DNA of 31,914 bases from a virus: positions 1 through 31,914 of the IMG/VR virus record IMGVR_UViG_3300025778_000056; one strand, 5' to 3'. Shown piece after piece: positions 19,877 through 29,348 of this stretch. The translations under genes were made by a program, and so were the position numbers. Every line of letters starts with the position of its first letter. Position 1 is the stretch's first letter. The notes beneath the pieces were generated by a model, which was not told where the DNA came from, ran no database searches, and worked only from the letters and a program-made list of their open reading frames with translations.

Positions 19877-21789
19877 TATAGGCCTACCTTTGCTAAGACT
19901 TCTTGCATTGCTTGGACTAAGTAAACAATTGCCATCGAGCTATCAACAGATTGATAAATTGGCTTTCCTGCCTCATCAACACCATTAGGACTTCCTGCCA
20001 CAGCAGTAGGAATCACTGTTTGCAACTCGTCAGCAATAAAGCCTACATCTGCTTCATTGTTTGAGTTCCAAGTAAATGATCTAGGTGTCAATTCTTTGAT
20101 CTTAGCTATGCCTTCACCTGATGTCAGATTAGCAATGTTTGACTTGAGTCTACGATCAGAAGTTGTTCCATAAGTTGTAGTTGTGCCATTTGTGCTGATT
20201 GCACCTACTGGAGTGACTGAACTTGGTGAGCCATAGCCAAAAAATGCCAAATTACTACCAGTGCTTGCTACTACTGAAGCAATTGCATTACTTGTTGAAC
20301 CACCAACATAAGCACCAAAAGCATTGGTTGAAGATGTTGTTGTCTGGGTATACAACTCAACAGTGTTAGCAAACGTACTTGCAGAACCAAAATAAGATGC
20401 TCCAGTGATTGCTAAACCACCAGAATAACTGTTACCAACAGCACACACAGATGCTAGGCTAGGCACAGTTCCAGTTGGAGTAGTCCACTGACCAGCATTA
20501 TTTAGATAAGTGGTAGTTGATCCTGCTGGTGCTGTAATTCCATAACTTCCCCAGTTAAACGTGCCAGTTAAATAAAAACTAGACCAAGCATAACTTGATG
20601 CTCCTAAGGTCAAGGCATTGTTACTAGCAGGAATGAATGAGGAGTTGTACAAGTACACCTGAGTAGTATTGTTGCCAATTCCAATGGTGCTTGCTGATGC
20701 TCCAATTCCATAAGTAGTACCAGCAGGACCACTAGAGCTAACACCTACACCAACACCACCAAACGTAGAGTTAGTCGTAGTGGTAATTCCACCAGAATAG
20801 GTGTTGCCAGCAGTTGCTACTTGTTGCAATGTAGGAGTTGTGGCTGTCACAGTAGCCCACGTTCCATCACCTCTTAAATAGGTGCTAGATGAGGCTGTGC
20901 CAGTTCCTAGATTAGCAGTAGGCACTTGGCCTGACCAACTTACAGAAAGTGTGCCATTCGAGGTTAAAGGGCTTCCTGAGACTGAGAATCCAGTAGGCAT
21001 GGATAAACCAACTGAAGTCAAACCTGTGCCTGATCCACTTGGAACTACCCAAGCTCCTTGGTTGTTTAAGAACTTGGTAGCATCACCAGTGGATGTGTTT
21101 GGAGCTGTAATGGTTGCGTTGCTCCAATAGAACGTACCAGCTACACCTAAAGATGACCACAATGAAGCAGGAGCACCTAAAGCTATGCCACTGTTACTTG
21201 ATGATCCATTTGAATAAGGTAAGAATGCAGAACCTGACAAAAGGACTGTGTAAGGTGTGCTTCCACCAAAGTTGCTTTGGATACCAACATAATTACCTGT
21301 TGAAGTAATACCATAAACAGTAGTACCTGATGGAGCATTTAATTGGTTACCAATACCTACACCACCAAAGGAGGCATTACCAGTTAAGGTGTTAGACCAA
21401 ATACCATCACCACGAACAAATGATGCGTTATTAGGTGTTCCACTAGCTAGATTAGCCACAGGCACTTGACCTGACCAAGTCACTGCTAAAGTTCCACTTG
21501 TCGTAATGGGTGAGCCTGAAACTGCTAAACCTGTTGGAACACTCAGAGCAACTGAGGTAACTGTGCCAGTTCCACCACCACCTCCTGATGGTGTTGCCCA
21601 AGTTCCATCATTTCTTAAAAAAGTGGTAGTTGAGCCAGTAGGAGCTGTGATTGTATATCCACCCCACACAGCAGTTGCGAATGTAATAGAGTTATTAGGA
21701 AAAGTGCCATTGTAGACAGTTGCATTAACGTCATTGAGCCATGATGCTCGTATGACTGTTGATCCATCAATAAAAGTTGTGCTAGCCAT
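19876..21789 (-). CDS. Tail fibre with S74 intramolecular chaperone
   Basis: The 637-residue fibre starts [23 protein letters not shown], a short virion-attachment type segment. The shaft has repeated units: GTGTVTSVALSVPTGLAVSGSPITTSGTL is followed by WSGQVPVANL, with a second copy about 170 residues later. The C-terminus (about 537-637) is a peptidase S74 domain with TSDRRLKSNI, LTPRSFTWN, DVGFIADELQ and a final helix with IVYLVQAMQEV. S74 domains help trimer folding and then cut themselves off just before the Ser of SDRR (Ser544). The ATG at 21789 overlaps the upstream stop (TAATG); a start nine codons earlier is less likely. Expected to bind the host surface. Confidence 0.85.
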   Translation of the reverse strand: MASTTFIDGSTVIRASWLNDVNATVYNGTFPNNSITFATAVWGGYTITAPTGSTTTFLRNDGTWATPSGGGGGTGTVTSVALSVPTGLAVSGSPITTSGTLAVTWSGQVPVANLASGTPNNASFVRGDGIWSNTLTGNASFGGVGIGNQLNAPSGTTVYGITSTGNYVGIQSNFGGSTPYTVLLSGSAFLPYSNGSSSNSGIALGAPASLWSSLGVAGTFYWSNATITAPNTSTGDATKFLNNQGAWVVPSGSGTGLTSVGLSMPTGFSVSGSPLTSNGTLSVSWSGQVPTANLGTGTASSSTYLRGDGTWATVTATTPTLQQVATAGNTYSGGITTTTNSTFGGVGVGVSSSGPAGTTYGIGASASTIGIGNNTTQVYLYNSSFIPASNNALTLGASSYAWSSFYLTGTFNWGSYGITAPAGSTTTYLNNAGQWTTPTGTVPSLASVCAVGNSYSGGLAITGASYFGSASTFANTVELYTQTTTSSTNAFGAYVGGSTSNAIASVVASTGSNLAFFGYGSPSSVTPVGAISTNGTTTTYGTTSDRRLKSNIANLTSGEGIAKIKELTPRSFTWNSNNEADVGFIADELQTVIPTAVAGSPNGVDEAGKPIYQSVDSSMAIVYLVQAMQEVLAKVGL

Positions 21790-22757
21790 TAAATAAAGCC
21801 TCCATGCAAAATCCAACCAGCATCACGAGTCTTGGTTGAGGTTAATACGTTGTCGTACCTTGCCAAAATGGGAGGTCTCATATTAGTTCTCTTGACTGTG
21901 CTCTTGCCTGTCATTGCATTCTTCTGAATCATTGCAATCTGAGTAGCACTAGCCTTGCCATACATAGGCATCAAATACTCTGCTAGATTCCACCTCAAAG
22001 CCATGTTATAGCCCTCTGGCAATGCAATAACATCGTACATTGTTGTGAATCGAGTAAAGATGTTGTCAGCAAACAAGTGGACTTCACCTTGACTAGGATT
22101 AGGCCACAAAAAGATGTTTCCTAGTGTCTCTGTAGGCTGATAATAGACTGCTTTAGGCCAAGGACCATTGAGTGTTTTAAGCCCAATCATCTCGTATTCT
22201 TCAACATTGAGCACTGAAACTGGGTAATCTAATCTACCTCCAGTGATGGCAACACCATTGGAATTGGTGTTTACCCCTACAAAAGCACTATTAATGGTCA
22301 ATGGTCTCTTGTAATAGCCCACAATCGTAGTAGATGGCACGTTTTGGCTGACATTGAGCAGATATGTGCCAGCTTCAAGGATTTGTCCACCAGCTCCAGT
22401 GCCAAATCCAACAATCGTAGTTCCTGCAATGATTCCTGTGCCTTGCAAGACCATATTCATGGATATAGCACCAGAATTGATGGAGGAAACAGTTAGGATA
22501 TTGCCATTGATTGAGCCAACAAAGTTAGCCTGAATTGATCCAGTTGGACCTATTGAGTATTGGGTTTGGCCTTGAGTGACATTGAAGACGATTTCAGTCT
22601 TGTAGTAGACCATTTGAGACTCGTTAGACCATTGATCTAACATGTCTAATAGCATGTCAAAAGCATCTTGGGCAGATTCTGGTGTGGGAATCTCCCCTGC
22701 CTCAAGTGCTCCAATGTCCTTGAGTGCTCTGCTAACAATGTCAATAGGCATCACCAT
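21789..22757 (-). CDS. P22 gp4-like tail accessory (head-to-tail adaptor) protein
   Basis: The 322-residue protein has the gp4-type start [40 protein letters not shown] (7-46). Further family phrases are [19 protein letters not shown] (53-71), [17 protein letters not shown] and the segment with [24 protein letters not shown]22 gp4 binds below the portal and lets the tail assemble. An insertion of about 70 residues (about 76-148, DNA 22314-22532) interrupts it after the YSIGP strand; it resembles one in the gp10-like protein. The ATG at 22757 follows GGGGG, which overlaps the previous stop. A second ATG two codons in is possible. Confidence 0.85.
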   Translation of the reverse strand: MVMPIDIVSRALKDIGALEAGEIPTPESAQDAFDMLLDMLDQWSNESQMVYYKTEIVFNVTQGQTQYSIGPTGSIQANFVGSINGNILTVSSINSGAISMNMVLQGTGIIAGTTIVGFGTGAGGQILEAGTYLLNVSQNVPSTTIVGYYKRPLTINSAFVGVNTNSNGVAITGGRLDYPVSVLNVEEYEMIGLKTLNGPWPKAVYYQPTETLGNIFLWPNPSQGEVHLFADNIFTRFTTMYDVIALPEGYNMALRWNLAEYLMPMYGKASATQIAMIQKNAMTGKSTVKRTNMRPPILARYDNVLTSTKTRDAGWILHGGFI

Positions 22758-22760
22758 ACT

Positions 22761-23063
22761 TTAGCCCCCAAAAGGTTTGAAAGTGTTGAAAACCCAAGGC
22801 AAAGCAGTTTTATCCTTTTGCACTAGCTGTTTTTCTAGATTTGATTGTATGATATTTACACCATCTTGGGTAGTTTCTGCCACTATCCAATCAATAATAT
22901 TTTGCTCTTTTACCTCTGCCAAAGGTGTTTTAAGCTCTGGATTGGTAAATTGATGTGTGCCTTGTTGCTCAACTGTATTTGTACCATCAGTTAAAGACAC
23001 AAAAAACTCAGCATGGGTAATCAAATCCCCATCAGTTTCTATTGATAGTATTTTGAAGTTCAT
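22761..23063 (-). CDS. 100-residue virion-region protein, unknown function
   Basis: The product starts MNFKILSIETDGDLITHAEFFVSLTDGT, with strands followed by a helix (LAEVKEQNIIDWIVAETTQDGVNIIQSNLEKQL) and ends PWVFNTFKPFGG. I have seen this type of protein (strand-turn-strand with DG...HAxFxV, then QNxIxWI) next to fibre genes in podovirus and marine phage genomes; it is probably a fibre-assembly or fibre-associated protein. No enzyme motif. Its start overlaps the stop of the preceding gene (ATGA), with coupling likely. Confidence 0.6.
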   Translation of the reverse strand: MNFKILSIETDGDLITHAEFFVSLTDGTNTVEQQGTHQFTNPELKTPLAEVKEQNIIDWIVAETTQDGVNIIQSNLEKQLVQKDKTALPWVFNTFKPFGG

Positions 23064-23584
23064 GGTGTTGGAGTAGGTGTAGGAGCTACATAATTAGGAT
23101 CGTGAGGCCAAATAACTGTACTAGCAGTAATTAGGCTAGAAATGTCTGTACTTGCATTGATGGCTGTTTTTGTACTTGATGCCAATGTCCTGACTGACTC
23201 TCTCCAAGTCTTCCAGTTGTCAGCCATAGCAGTACCTGTCTCAAGAGCTTTGATGCTCATGTAATCAGTTGGAGACAACAAAGAAAATGCTTGTTGGTCA
23301 ATGGCTGATGTTGCGTTGGCTTTCAAACCAGCTAAGTCTTTAGGTGTTGAAGTGAAATTAATGTCCACCACGTTTCCATTAACTGTTGGTGCAGACTCTG
23401 TAACCCAATAATACTTATCGTCTGGCCTAGCACCATAAACCACTTCCATCACACCCAAGGCATTCTTTTCTTCTTGGGTTGCTAGTTGAAACCAGTTGTT
23501 AGCGTAGGTCACATCATTAACTGTGAACTGACTACCCTCTTGGATAATCTGTTGTACTGTGTTGTCTTTTACGATTGCAAACAT
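23060..23584 (-). CDS. Tail-fibre assembly-like protein
   Basis: The 174-residue protein begins MFAIVKDNTVQQIIQEGSQFTVNDVTYANNWF and has a YYWVTE strand (58-63), then an acidic/helical part with DWxxWRESVRTLASS-like text read here as DNWKTWRESVRTLASS. It ends in a Pro/Thr repeat (PTPTPTP). The overall pattern of an N-terminal strand-rich part followed by a helix ending in W-x-x-WR resembles tail-fibre chaperone proteins that help distal fibres fold. The neighbour upstream is a large fibre-like protein. Assignment is by resemblance only. Confidence 0.55.
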   Translation of the reverse strand: MFAIVKDNTVQQIIQEGSQFTVNDVTYANNWFQLATQEEKNALGVMEVVYGARPDDKYYWVTESAPTVNGNVVDINFTSTPKDLAGLKANATSAIDQQAFSLLSPTDYMSIKALETGTAMADNWKTWRESVRTLASSTKTAINASTDISSLITASTVIWPHDPNYVAPTPTPTP

Positions 23585-23593
23585 GATTGCTCC

Positions 23594-25891
23594 TTAGAAT
23601 GCGTTACTGTAAGCAAATGGATTTGATGCAAAGGCGGCATAAATGTAGGTATAGCCACTTAAATTAGTGTCGCCACCATTGTAGTCACCAACTAATTGAA
23701 ATCCATTTGATAGACCATTGATACCATTTGAACCTGTTGATGCCTCAGCGTTTGAACTATTGGGTTGCAATCTTAATGCTTCAAGATTGTATGGACTTCT
23801 TGATGTGTCAAATACTGTCCAACTACCGCCACCACTAGGGCCTGACAATCTAACCATTACCCATTTAGGTTGAAATCCAGTATAAATAAATTGATTAGAT
23901 GAATTACCAGAATAAGTACCAAACGAACTAAACCCAGCTACTGGTGCGAAACAATAAGAAACAATATTATCTCCATTTGTATACCAAGACGATCCAATTG
24001 AAAATACTGATGATGTTGGTGTGGTGTTATTCCAAACATTTTCAACGTCTGGAATGGCAGATGAGTTTAATATTGCACGTTTTGTATTTCCAATAGAAAC
24101 ATGGTAAACATCCCAGTTATATGTTCCGCTTGTTCTGTCTTTTTGGATAATCATTTGTGGAACTGCACCAAGTCCATGCCCTATTGTTCCACTTCCATTG
24201 TAAGTCCAAGTAACAATACTAAACCCAGCAGTAGTGCTTACAGATACTGTTGAATTAATTGTTCCATTACTATTCGCTCCAGATGCGTTTTGTGCATTCC
24301 AAACCCATGCAACACAATTATCTGATGATGTTGGGGCAGAATATGTTGTTTCTGCACTTGTGGTGTTGGACTGAATTACATTTGATGTTCCACGAACTGT
24401 ATCTACTAATTGATTGTTATTAGATGATGTTCTGTCTTTGCCCCATGCCAAGCCATATGTAAAGCCAGACTGAGAAAATAAATTAGCACCTGTATTGACT
24501 GCTGAACCCAATTGTAATACTGCGTTCATATAAACATTACCCTGTGGAATACTAGGTGTGGGTAAGTTGTATGTGTTGAGTGCGTTATATCCTGATGGTG
24601 GTGTGTAGGTGAATGGTTGTTGACCAAAGTTTGCAGTACCTGTTGATGCACCACCACTTGTCCGTGTGGACATGGTAAAGAAATATGTTCCTGATGTTAA
24701 ACCTGTAAATGCAGTACCTTGGCTTGTACCATTTTTATAAAATGTTAATGTGCCAGCTCCAGCATCAAATGCAACACCAATTAAATCTCCAGATGTATAT
24801 GTTGCACCATAAGCAGAACCTGAACCATTGTTATATTTATTACCACTAGTGTAATATCCCCAAGATGTTGAAGTACCTCCAACATAATTAGAACTTCCTT
24901 GATCTGTGCAAATTCCAACAGAAAATTCAGAACCTAATGTAACGCAAGTTAATTCACAATAATATTTTCCTGATGCAGACATCCCCATAGTAGATGCTAC
25001 ATATTGACTAACACCTGAAGAACCACTTTGGTTTAAATTTCCATTGGTAATAGTTGGGCCAGAATTGGCATTAGGATTGATGACACAATAATTAGCCGCA
25101 GTTGCACTATACGCTACTGGCACATCATTCATACTGTCGTATGTTGCCCCAGCACTTAAACTAATTCCTGTTGTAGTCCAGTTATTACTATTGCCTGATT
25201 GGTCATATCCTAATGTGGTTGTAGATGTCGTGTTTGCAAATGTTAGATGGAATCCATTAGTACCATAAGTGCCTGTGTACTTTGCTGGACTCCATTGGCC
25301 TGTTGTTGCGTTGGTAGATGCAAATGATGATGGAGTTAATGCTTGGCCATCAATAAAATTTATATCGGTTAAATACCCATCCAAATAGTTTGCCGTTCCA
25401 AAAGATTGACTTCCTATTGCATGATTTGCTGATTGATTTATTCCTAAATTTGAATTTTGGGTTATAGAGCTTCTGTTATCAGTTGAAAATGCAGTAACTT
25501 GTAAACCATTAACATAAACTTTTATTCTGTTTGTAGCAGTAGATTGCGTTGTATCTAATGCAACAACAATATGATACCAAGCTGATGTATCACGAAATAT
25601 CTGTGTTGTACTCAAAAAATATGTGAGCCATCCACTTACATAAAAAGTATCGCCATAGAAAAAAATACCCAACCAACCTGTATCTGTGTTTGTGACTCCA
25701 CCAGAAAACAAGGTGTATTGTGGTGTTCCTAATAAACCTCTTTTAACCCAACCACTCCATGTCCATGTTTGACGATTAGTGGAAGATGATGGAGTTCTAT
25801 TTAAATAGGCAGACGCACTACTTCTAAATCTTAAAGACTTAGATAACAATCCACCACTTACAGGTGCAGATGATTTGCGACTACTAAACAT
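23594..25891 (-). CDS. Large fibre/adhesin: LamG-like, SPRY-like and DUF7483-like domains
   Basis: The 765-residue protein has three recognisable parts. Residues about 15-200 form a LamG/concanavalin-type sandwich (TWTWSGWVKRG, TSAWYHIVVALD, IKVYVNGLQV, YLDGYLTDINFIDGQAL). Residues about 300-425 resemble a SPRY/B30.2 domain (GKYYCELTCVT, FSVGICTD, GDLIGVAFDAGAGTLTFYKNG). Residues about 545-760 match a domain I know from marine phages as DUF7483 (GTIGHGLGAVPQMIIQKDRTSG, NVWNNTTPTSSVF, VSYCFAPVAGFSSFGTY, and a final AFASNPFAYSNAF). All are binding folds, so it is likely a host-receptor or glycan-binding fibre. Overlap with the upstream gene is TAATG. Confidence 0.75.
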   Translation of the reverse strand: MFSSRKSSAPVSGGLLSKSLRFRSSASAYLNRTPSSSTNRQTWTWSGWVKRGLLGTPQYTLFSGGVTNTDTGWLGIFFYGDTFYVSGWLTYFLSTTQIFRDTSAWYHIVVALDTTQSTATNRIKVYVNGLQVTAFSTDNRSSITQNSNLGINQSANHAIGSQSFGTANYLDGYLTDINFIDGQALTPSSFASTNATTGQWSPAKYTGTYGTNGFHLTFANTTSTTTLGYDQSGNSNNWTTTGISLSAGATYDSMNDVPVAYSATAANYCVINPNANSGPTITNGNLNQSGSSGVSQYVASTMGMSASGKYYCELTCVTLGSEFSVGICTDQGSSNYVGGTSTSWGYYTSGNKYNNGSGSAYGATYTSGDLIGVAFDAGAGTLTFYKNGTSQGTAFTGLTSGTYFFTMSTRTSGGASTGTANFGQQPFTYTPPSGYNALNTYNLPTPSIPQGNVYMNAVLQLGSAVNTGANLFSQSGFTYGLAWGKDRTSSNNNQLVDTVRGTSNVIQSNTTSAETTYSAPTSSDNCVAWVWNAQNASGANSNGTINSTVSVSTTAGFSIVTWTYNGSGTIGHGLGAVPQMIIQKDRTSGTYNWDVYHVSIGNTKRAILNSSAIPDVENVWNNTTPTSSVFSIGSSWYTNGDNIVSYCFAPVAGFSSFGTYSGNSSNQFIYTGFQPKWVMVRLSGPSGGGSWTVFDTSRSPYNLEALRLQPNSSNAEASTGSNGINGLSNGFQLVGDYNGGDTNLSGYTYIYAAFASNPFAYSNAF

Positions 25892-26652
25892 TAAAAGTTC
25901 AATCCAAAAACAGAGCCAAAGGTCGAAGTTCCATCACAATAAAAATTAAAAATGTCATACTTACCAGATGTTGATGTTGCAGTAGGTGTTGTTCCACCCG
26001 CCCATTTAAGAGTACCGCCACCCGCCCAAGTGAGCGAGTAAGACCCTGAGTACGTCACAATGATGGTAAACGACTTACCAGCCACAGAGCTTGGCAATGT
26101 GATTGTGCCATTGGCATTTAAAGTAATCTCTTGAACAGTTCCATTAGCCAAACTAATTGTGAATGCTGAACCTGCTGATGGTGCATACAAGGTTTCAACA
26201 TAGTTGGTAACAGTTGGGTTGGTAATGGATGGCGTAGTGGCCAAAGCGACTACAGTCCCTGATCCTGTGGTTGTGTAGGATGTTCCCCAAGCCGATCCTG
26301 TTGAATTGGCGATACCAGCGCCAGGATATGTCTGTGCTGCTGCAGCTGTTGATGTCCAAGTTGTGCCGTTGCTGGTCAATACATTACCAGTTGTGCCTGG
26401 TGCGACCACCTGAAACGCGCTAGTTCCGTTGCCTAATAAAACGTTATTGGCAGCAAATGTCGCAGCACCTGTACCGCCAACCGCGACTGTCAATGGTCCG
26501 TTGATCATTGAGCTTGTGATTGTTGCGGTGTCACCAGTCGTTACAAAGTTGCCAGTGACTGCTGGAATGGTGATGGTGTATGTACCAGCGGTATTTGAAC
26601 CAGTTAACGTTACCGAACCGCCGCTATTGGCTTGGAATACTAGATTGGACAT
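25891..26652 (-). CDS. Short tail fibre-like protein
   Basis: The 253-residue protein starts MSNLVFQANSGGSVTLTGSNTAGTYTITIP, a common fibre opening. It then has the shaft-type phrase GPLTVAVGGTGAATFAANNVLLGNGTSAFQ and TGNVLTSNGTTWTSTAA. A module of about 45 residues (YPGAGIANSTGSAWGTSYTT...PTVTNY) also occurs in the next fibre gene upstream. The end is a compact beta domain (GKSFTIIVTYSGSYSLTWAGG...FNFYCDGTSTFGSVFGLNF). CTGGAG precedes the ATG. Probably a fibre segment or accessory fibre. Confidence 0.7.
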   Translation of the reverse strand: MSNLVFQANSGGSVTLTGSNTAGTYTITIPAVTGNFVTTGDTATITSSMINGPLTVAVGGTGAATFAANNVLLGNGTSAFQVVAPGTTGNVLTSNGTTWTSTAAAAQTYPGAGIANSTGSAWGTSYTTTGSGTVVALATTPSITNPTVTNYVETLYAPSAGSAFTISLANGTVQEITLNANGTITLPSSVAGKSFTIIVTYSGSYSLTWAGGGTLKWAGGTTPTATSTSGKYDIFNFYCDGTSTFGSVFGLNF

Positions 26653-26675
26653 AAAATCTCCAGAATTTTAGACAT

Positions 26676-26694
26676 TTTAAACGATTTGTTTAAA
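26676..26694. repeat. AT-rich palindrome between fibre genes
   Basis: TTTAAAC (26676-26682) and GTTTAAA (26688-26694) are perfect inverted copies around five bases, overlapping the stop codon of the large fibre gene. It has no T run after it in the transcription direction, so it is not a convincing terminator. Confidence 0.35.
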
Positions 26695-29347
26695 TAAGTC
26701 TCCATGTTGATGATGATGGAATCGTCACAGAAACACCAGCAGCCAAGTTCAAAGGCGCTAATGACAACGCATTTGAGTTTGCCGGAATTGAATAACTGCT
26801 AGATACTGTGTTTGAATTACTATGTATTCCATTGCTGCAATACATCTCAGGAGCATCCAGTTCACCACTACTGGGATTATATTGATATTTGGTGCTACTG
26901 GTATAGATTGTTGTGGCCGTACCGCTTGTCTGATTGGCAAACAAAGGGTATCGAGTGGCGTTGGTTGTTGTATCGTCAGATATCGTGCTTGACCCGCCAG
27001 TGGCCGTGCTTGCAATCGTGATCGACCCAGACGCATTGGTGACTGTGATGTTGCTGCCAGCCGTGATTGTGGCCAATGTGTAATTAGTACCATTACCGAT
27101 CAATAACTGACCATTTGTAGGCGTTGTGCCCAATCCTGTACCGCCGTAAGCAATTCCTAGCGTGCCTGAACTGATATTTGATGCGCTTAGACTGGTCAAA
27201 CTAGCCCCAGAACCGCTGAATCCTGTGGCGGTCAATAGTCCTGTGCTAGGGTTAAATTGGTACTTTGTGGAGCTGGTGTACTCGGTTGTAAGGTTTCCAG
27301 CCGTCTGGTTGGCAAATAGTGGATACCGCGTGCCGTTGGTTGTGGTGTCATCGGTGACTGTGGCGTAAGCCGTAGGCGTTGACCAAGTTGGCGCACCTGT
27401 ACCGCCTGAAGTCAATACTTGGCCACTTGATCCTGCTGCGCTAATCGCCAACGCACTAGCACCAGAATAAACAATTCCACCAGCAACGGCCGTAAGATTG
27501 GCATTTGTACCGCCGTTTGCCAATGCGACTTGACCGACAATATTGCCCGCCTGAACGGACAAATTGCTCTTATTGACGTAGATTTGACCGCTAGAGTTCA
27601 CATACGAAACTGTGCCGATCTTTACCGCATAGCCAGTGGGCGGTATTGTGTTCTGGTAATAACCTGCTGAATAAGGCGATAAATAAAGCGTATCTCCAAC
27701 TGTATAAGTCCCAGTATTTACACCTGAAACAACCCCAATCGTGGTCACATAACCCGCAGTACCTGTCGGAATAGCCTGGTTGGCCAATCCAATCACGTTG
27801 GCCGTGGTTAGACTATTGGCAATGGCCAAAGCCACACATGGATAAATAAAACCGCTTGTAGTGCTTGTAATGTAGACGGGTTGACCAACATTGATTGTTG
27901 ATCCAGTATTGTTGTAAACCTTTAACTGGATTTCCTGACCAATGTGCAATTCATTATTGGTGACCCCGTTGTAATAGGCCAAAGCATCTTGAGCTTGGTC
28001 ATAAAACAATTCGCCTTGTGCGTAACTGGGCAAAGATGATTGGGGCGTAAATGTCGCGTAATTAGAAACAGTCGGGTTTGCCAGGCTTGCACCTGTGGCC
28101 AAAGCAATGACCGATCCTGATCCTGATGTCGAATAAGACGTACTCCATGCCGAACCAGTTGAACTAGGAATGCCCGCAGCGGGATAAACCATTGGCGCGG
28201 TGTTGGTGATCGTCACCGCAGCAGAGCCGTTGTAACTTGTTCCGCTTAGATTTGACCCAATCGTCAGACTAAATAGATTACCGCCCAAAGCCACGCCAGA
28301 AATAGTTGAATTGGCCAATTGAGCGTTTGTAATCGTGCCACTCAGCGCAGTAGTCGGAATTGTTGTGGAGGCCGTCATAGCCCCTGTGCCGTTGCCGTAG
28401 ACGTATCCAGTCAGGCTTGTTGCCCCTGTACCGCCATAAGGTACAGAAATCGTAGACGCGTTCCAAGTTCCCGCGGTTAGCGTGCCAACCCCTGTGATTC
28501 CAGTATAAGAACCGCTTACCAGGCTAGATGAAATTGTGCCACTCGTAATCTGACTGGCTGCAATTGCGATGTTTTGCGATGTAGCGCTGGTGATCTGGCC
28601 TTGAGCATTGATCACAAACGTGACTGTTTGACTGGCAGACCCATAAGTGGCCGCGGTCACCCCAGTATTGGTGATGCTGAATGTGTTGGATGCTAGTGTT
28701 AAGCCTGTTCCAGCGTAATAAGTAGAGTTACCTGAAAACTGCACCCAAGGCATAGCCGTCACGCCAATTGTGCCTGTTTGAGCAGCCGTACAAACCCAGC
28801 CAGTATCGGCTTGCCCGCCGTTTAAAAGGACTGTATAAGCGCCTGGCACTTCTGACCATACATCAATATCAACTGCCCTTGTCCAAGCCGTTGCAGACGC
28901 TATATAGATGCCGTTCTGTGCTGATGTGGACTGGTTCTTGACCAATACTCGATCACCAGACAGAGTTGTGTAGCCATCAATGGTTTGTAACCCTGATAGC
29001 GTGATGTTCGTTGTTGTTCCTACTTGACACGCTGCCTTTGGACCAAGCCCTTGAGCAACCGAATCAACATAGTATTTATTCGCAATATCTGTTGAACTGA
29101 CAGGCGATGTGGTAATTGTGCCTGTGGTAGTCGTGATATTAGTGAAAACCCCAGTAGACGGACTTGTTGCCCCAATTGTGCTTGAGTCTATCGTGCTATT
29201 GGTGATTGTCAGCCCTGATTGAATGGGGCTTATGGGGGCGGTGAAAGGTTGGCCCTGACCGATGAAAGTCTGAAACGTGCCATCGACCGCAAAATACGCC
29301 TGAACGGGCAGTAGATTTTGGTCAATAGTTTTGTTAGGGCCAACCAT
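26690..29347 (-). CDS. Large tail fibre protein
   Basis: From the ATG at 29347 this is 885 residues. An attachment-type N-terminus (NKTIDQNLLPVQAYFAVDGTFQTF) is followed by a widespread fibre domain, about residues 85-215: SSTDIANKYYVDSVAQGL, LSGLQTIDGYTTLSGDRVLVKNQ, NGIYIASATAWTRAVDIDVWSEVPGA, DTGWVCTAAQTGTIG. Then come shaft repeats with VPYGGTGATSL-type units. Near the C-terminus a unit of about 50 residues is repeated (DDTTTNGTRYPLFANQT... and DDTTTNATRYPLFANQT...). The start follows the upstream stop (TAACATG); a TTG six codons upstream is possible. No S74 or enzyme domain was seen. Likely a receptor-binding fibre. Confidence 0.8.
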   Translation of the reverse strand: MVGPNKTIDQNLLPVQAYFAVDGTFQTFIGQGQPFTAPISPIQSGLTITNSTIDSSTIGATSPSTGVFTNITTTTGTITTSPVSSTDIANKYYVDSVAQGLGPKAACQVGTTTNITLSGLQTIDGYTTLSGDRVLVKNQSTSAQNGIYIASATAWTRAVDIDVWSEVPGAYTVLLNGGQADTGWVCTAAQTGTIGVTAMPWVQFSGNSTYYAGTGLTLASNTFSITNTGVTAATYGSASQTVTFVINAQGQITSATSQNIAIAASQITSGTISSSLVSGSYTGITGVGTLTAGTWNASTISVPYGGTGATSLTGYVYGNGTGAMTASTTIPTTALSGTITNAQLANSTISGVALGGNLFSLTIGSNLSGTSYNGSAAVTITNTAPMVYPAAGIPSSTGSAWSTSYSTSGSGSVIALATGASLANPTVSNYATFTPQSSLPSYAQGELFYDQAQDALAYYNGVTNNELHIGQEIQLKVYNNTGSTINVGQPVYITSTTSGFIYPCVALAIANSLTTANVIGLANQAIPTGTAGYVTTIGVVSGVNTGTYTVGDTLYLSPYSAGYYQNTIPPTGYAVKIGTVSYVNSSGQIYVNKSNLSVQAGNIVGQVALANGGTNANLTAVAGGIVYSGASALAISAAGSSGQVLTSGGTGAPTWSTPTAYATVTDDTTTNGTRYPLFANQTAGNLTTEYTSSTKYQFNPSTGLLTATGFSGSGASLTSLSASNISSGTLGIAYGGTGLGTTPTNGQLLIGNGTNYTLATITAGSNITVTNASGSITIASTATGGSSTISDDTTTNATRYPLFANQTSGTATTIYTSSTKYQYNPSSGELDAPEMYCSNGIHSNSNTVSSSYSIPANSNALSLAPLNLAAGVSVTIPSSSTWRLI

Positions 29348-29348
29348 G

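Noticed and set aside
17100-22500. Repeated short words in fibre and tail genes as a possible CRISPR or tandem-repeat array
   Set aside because: The repeats are in frame, vary in length and encode Gly/Thr/Ser-rich shaft or insertion units; there are no evenly spaced identical repeats with unique spacers.
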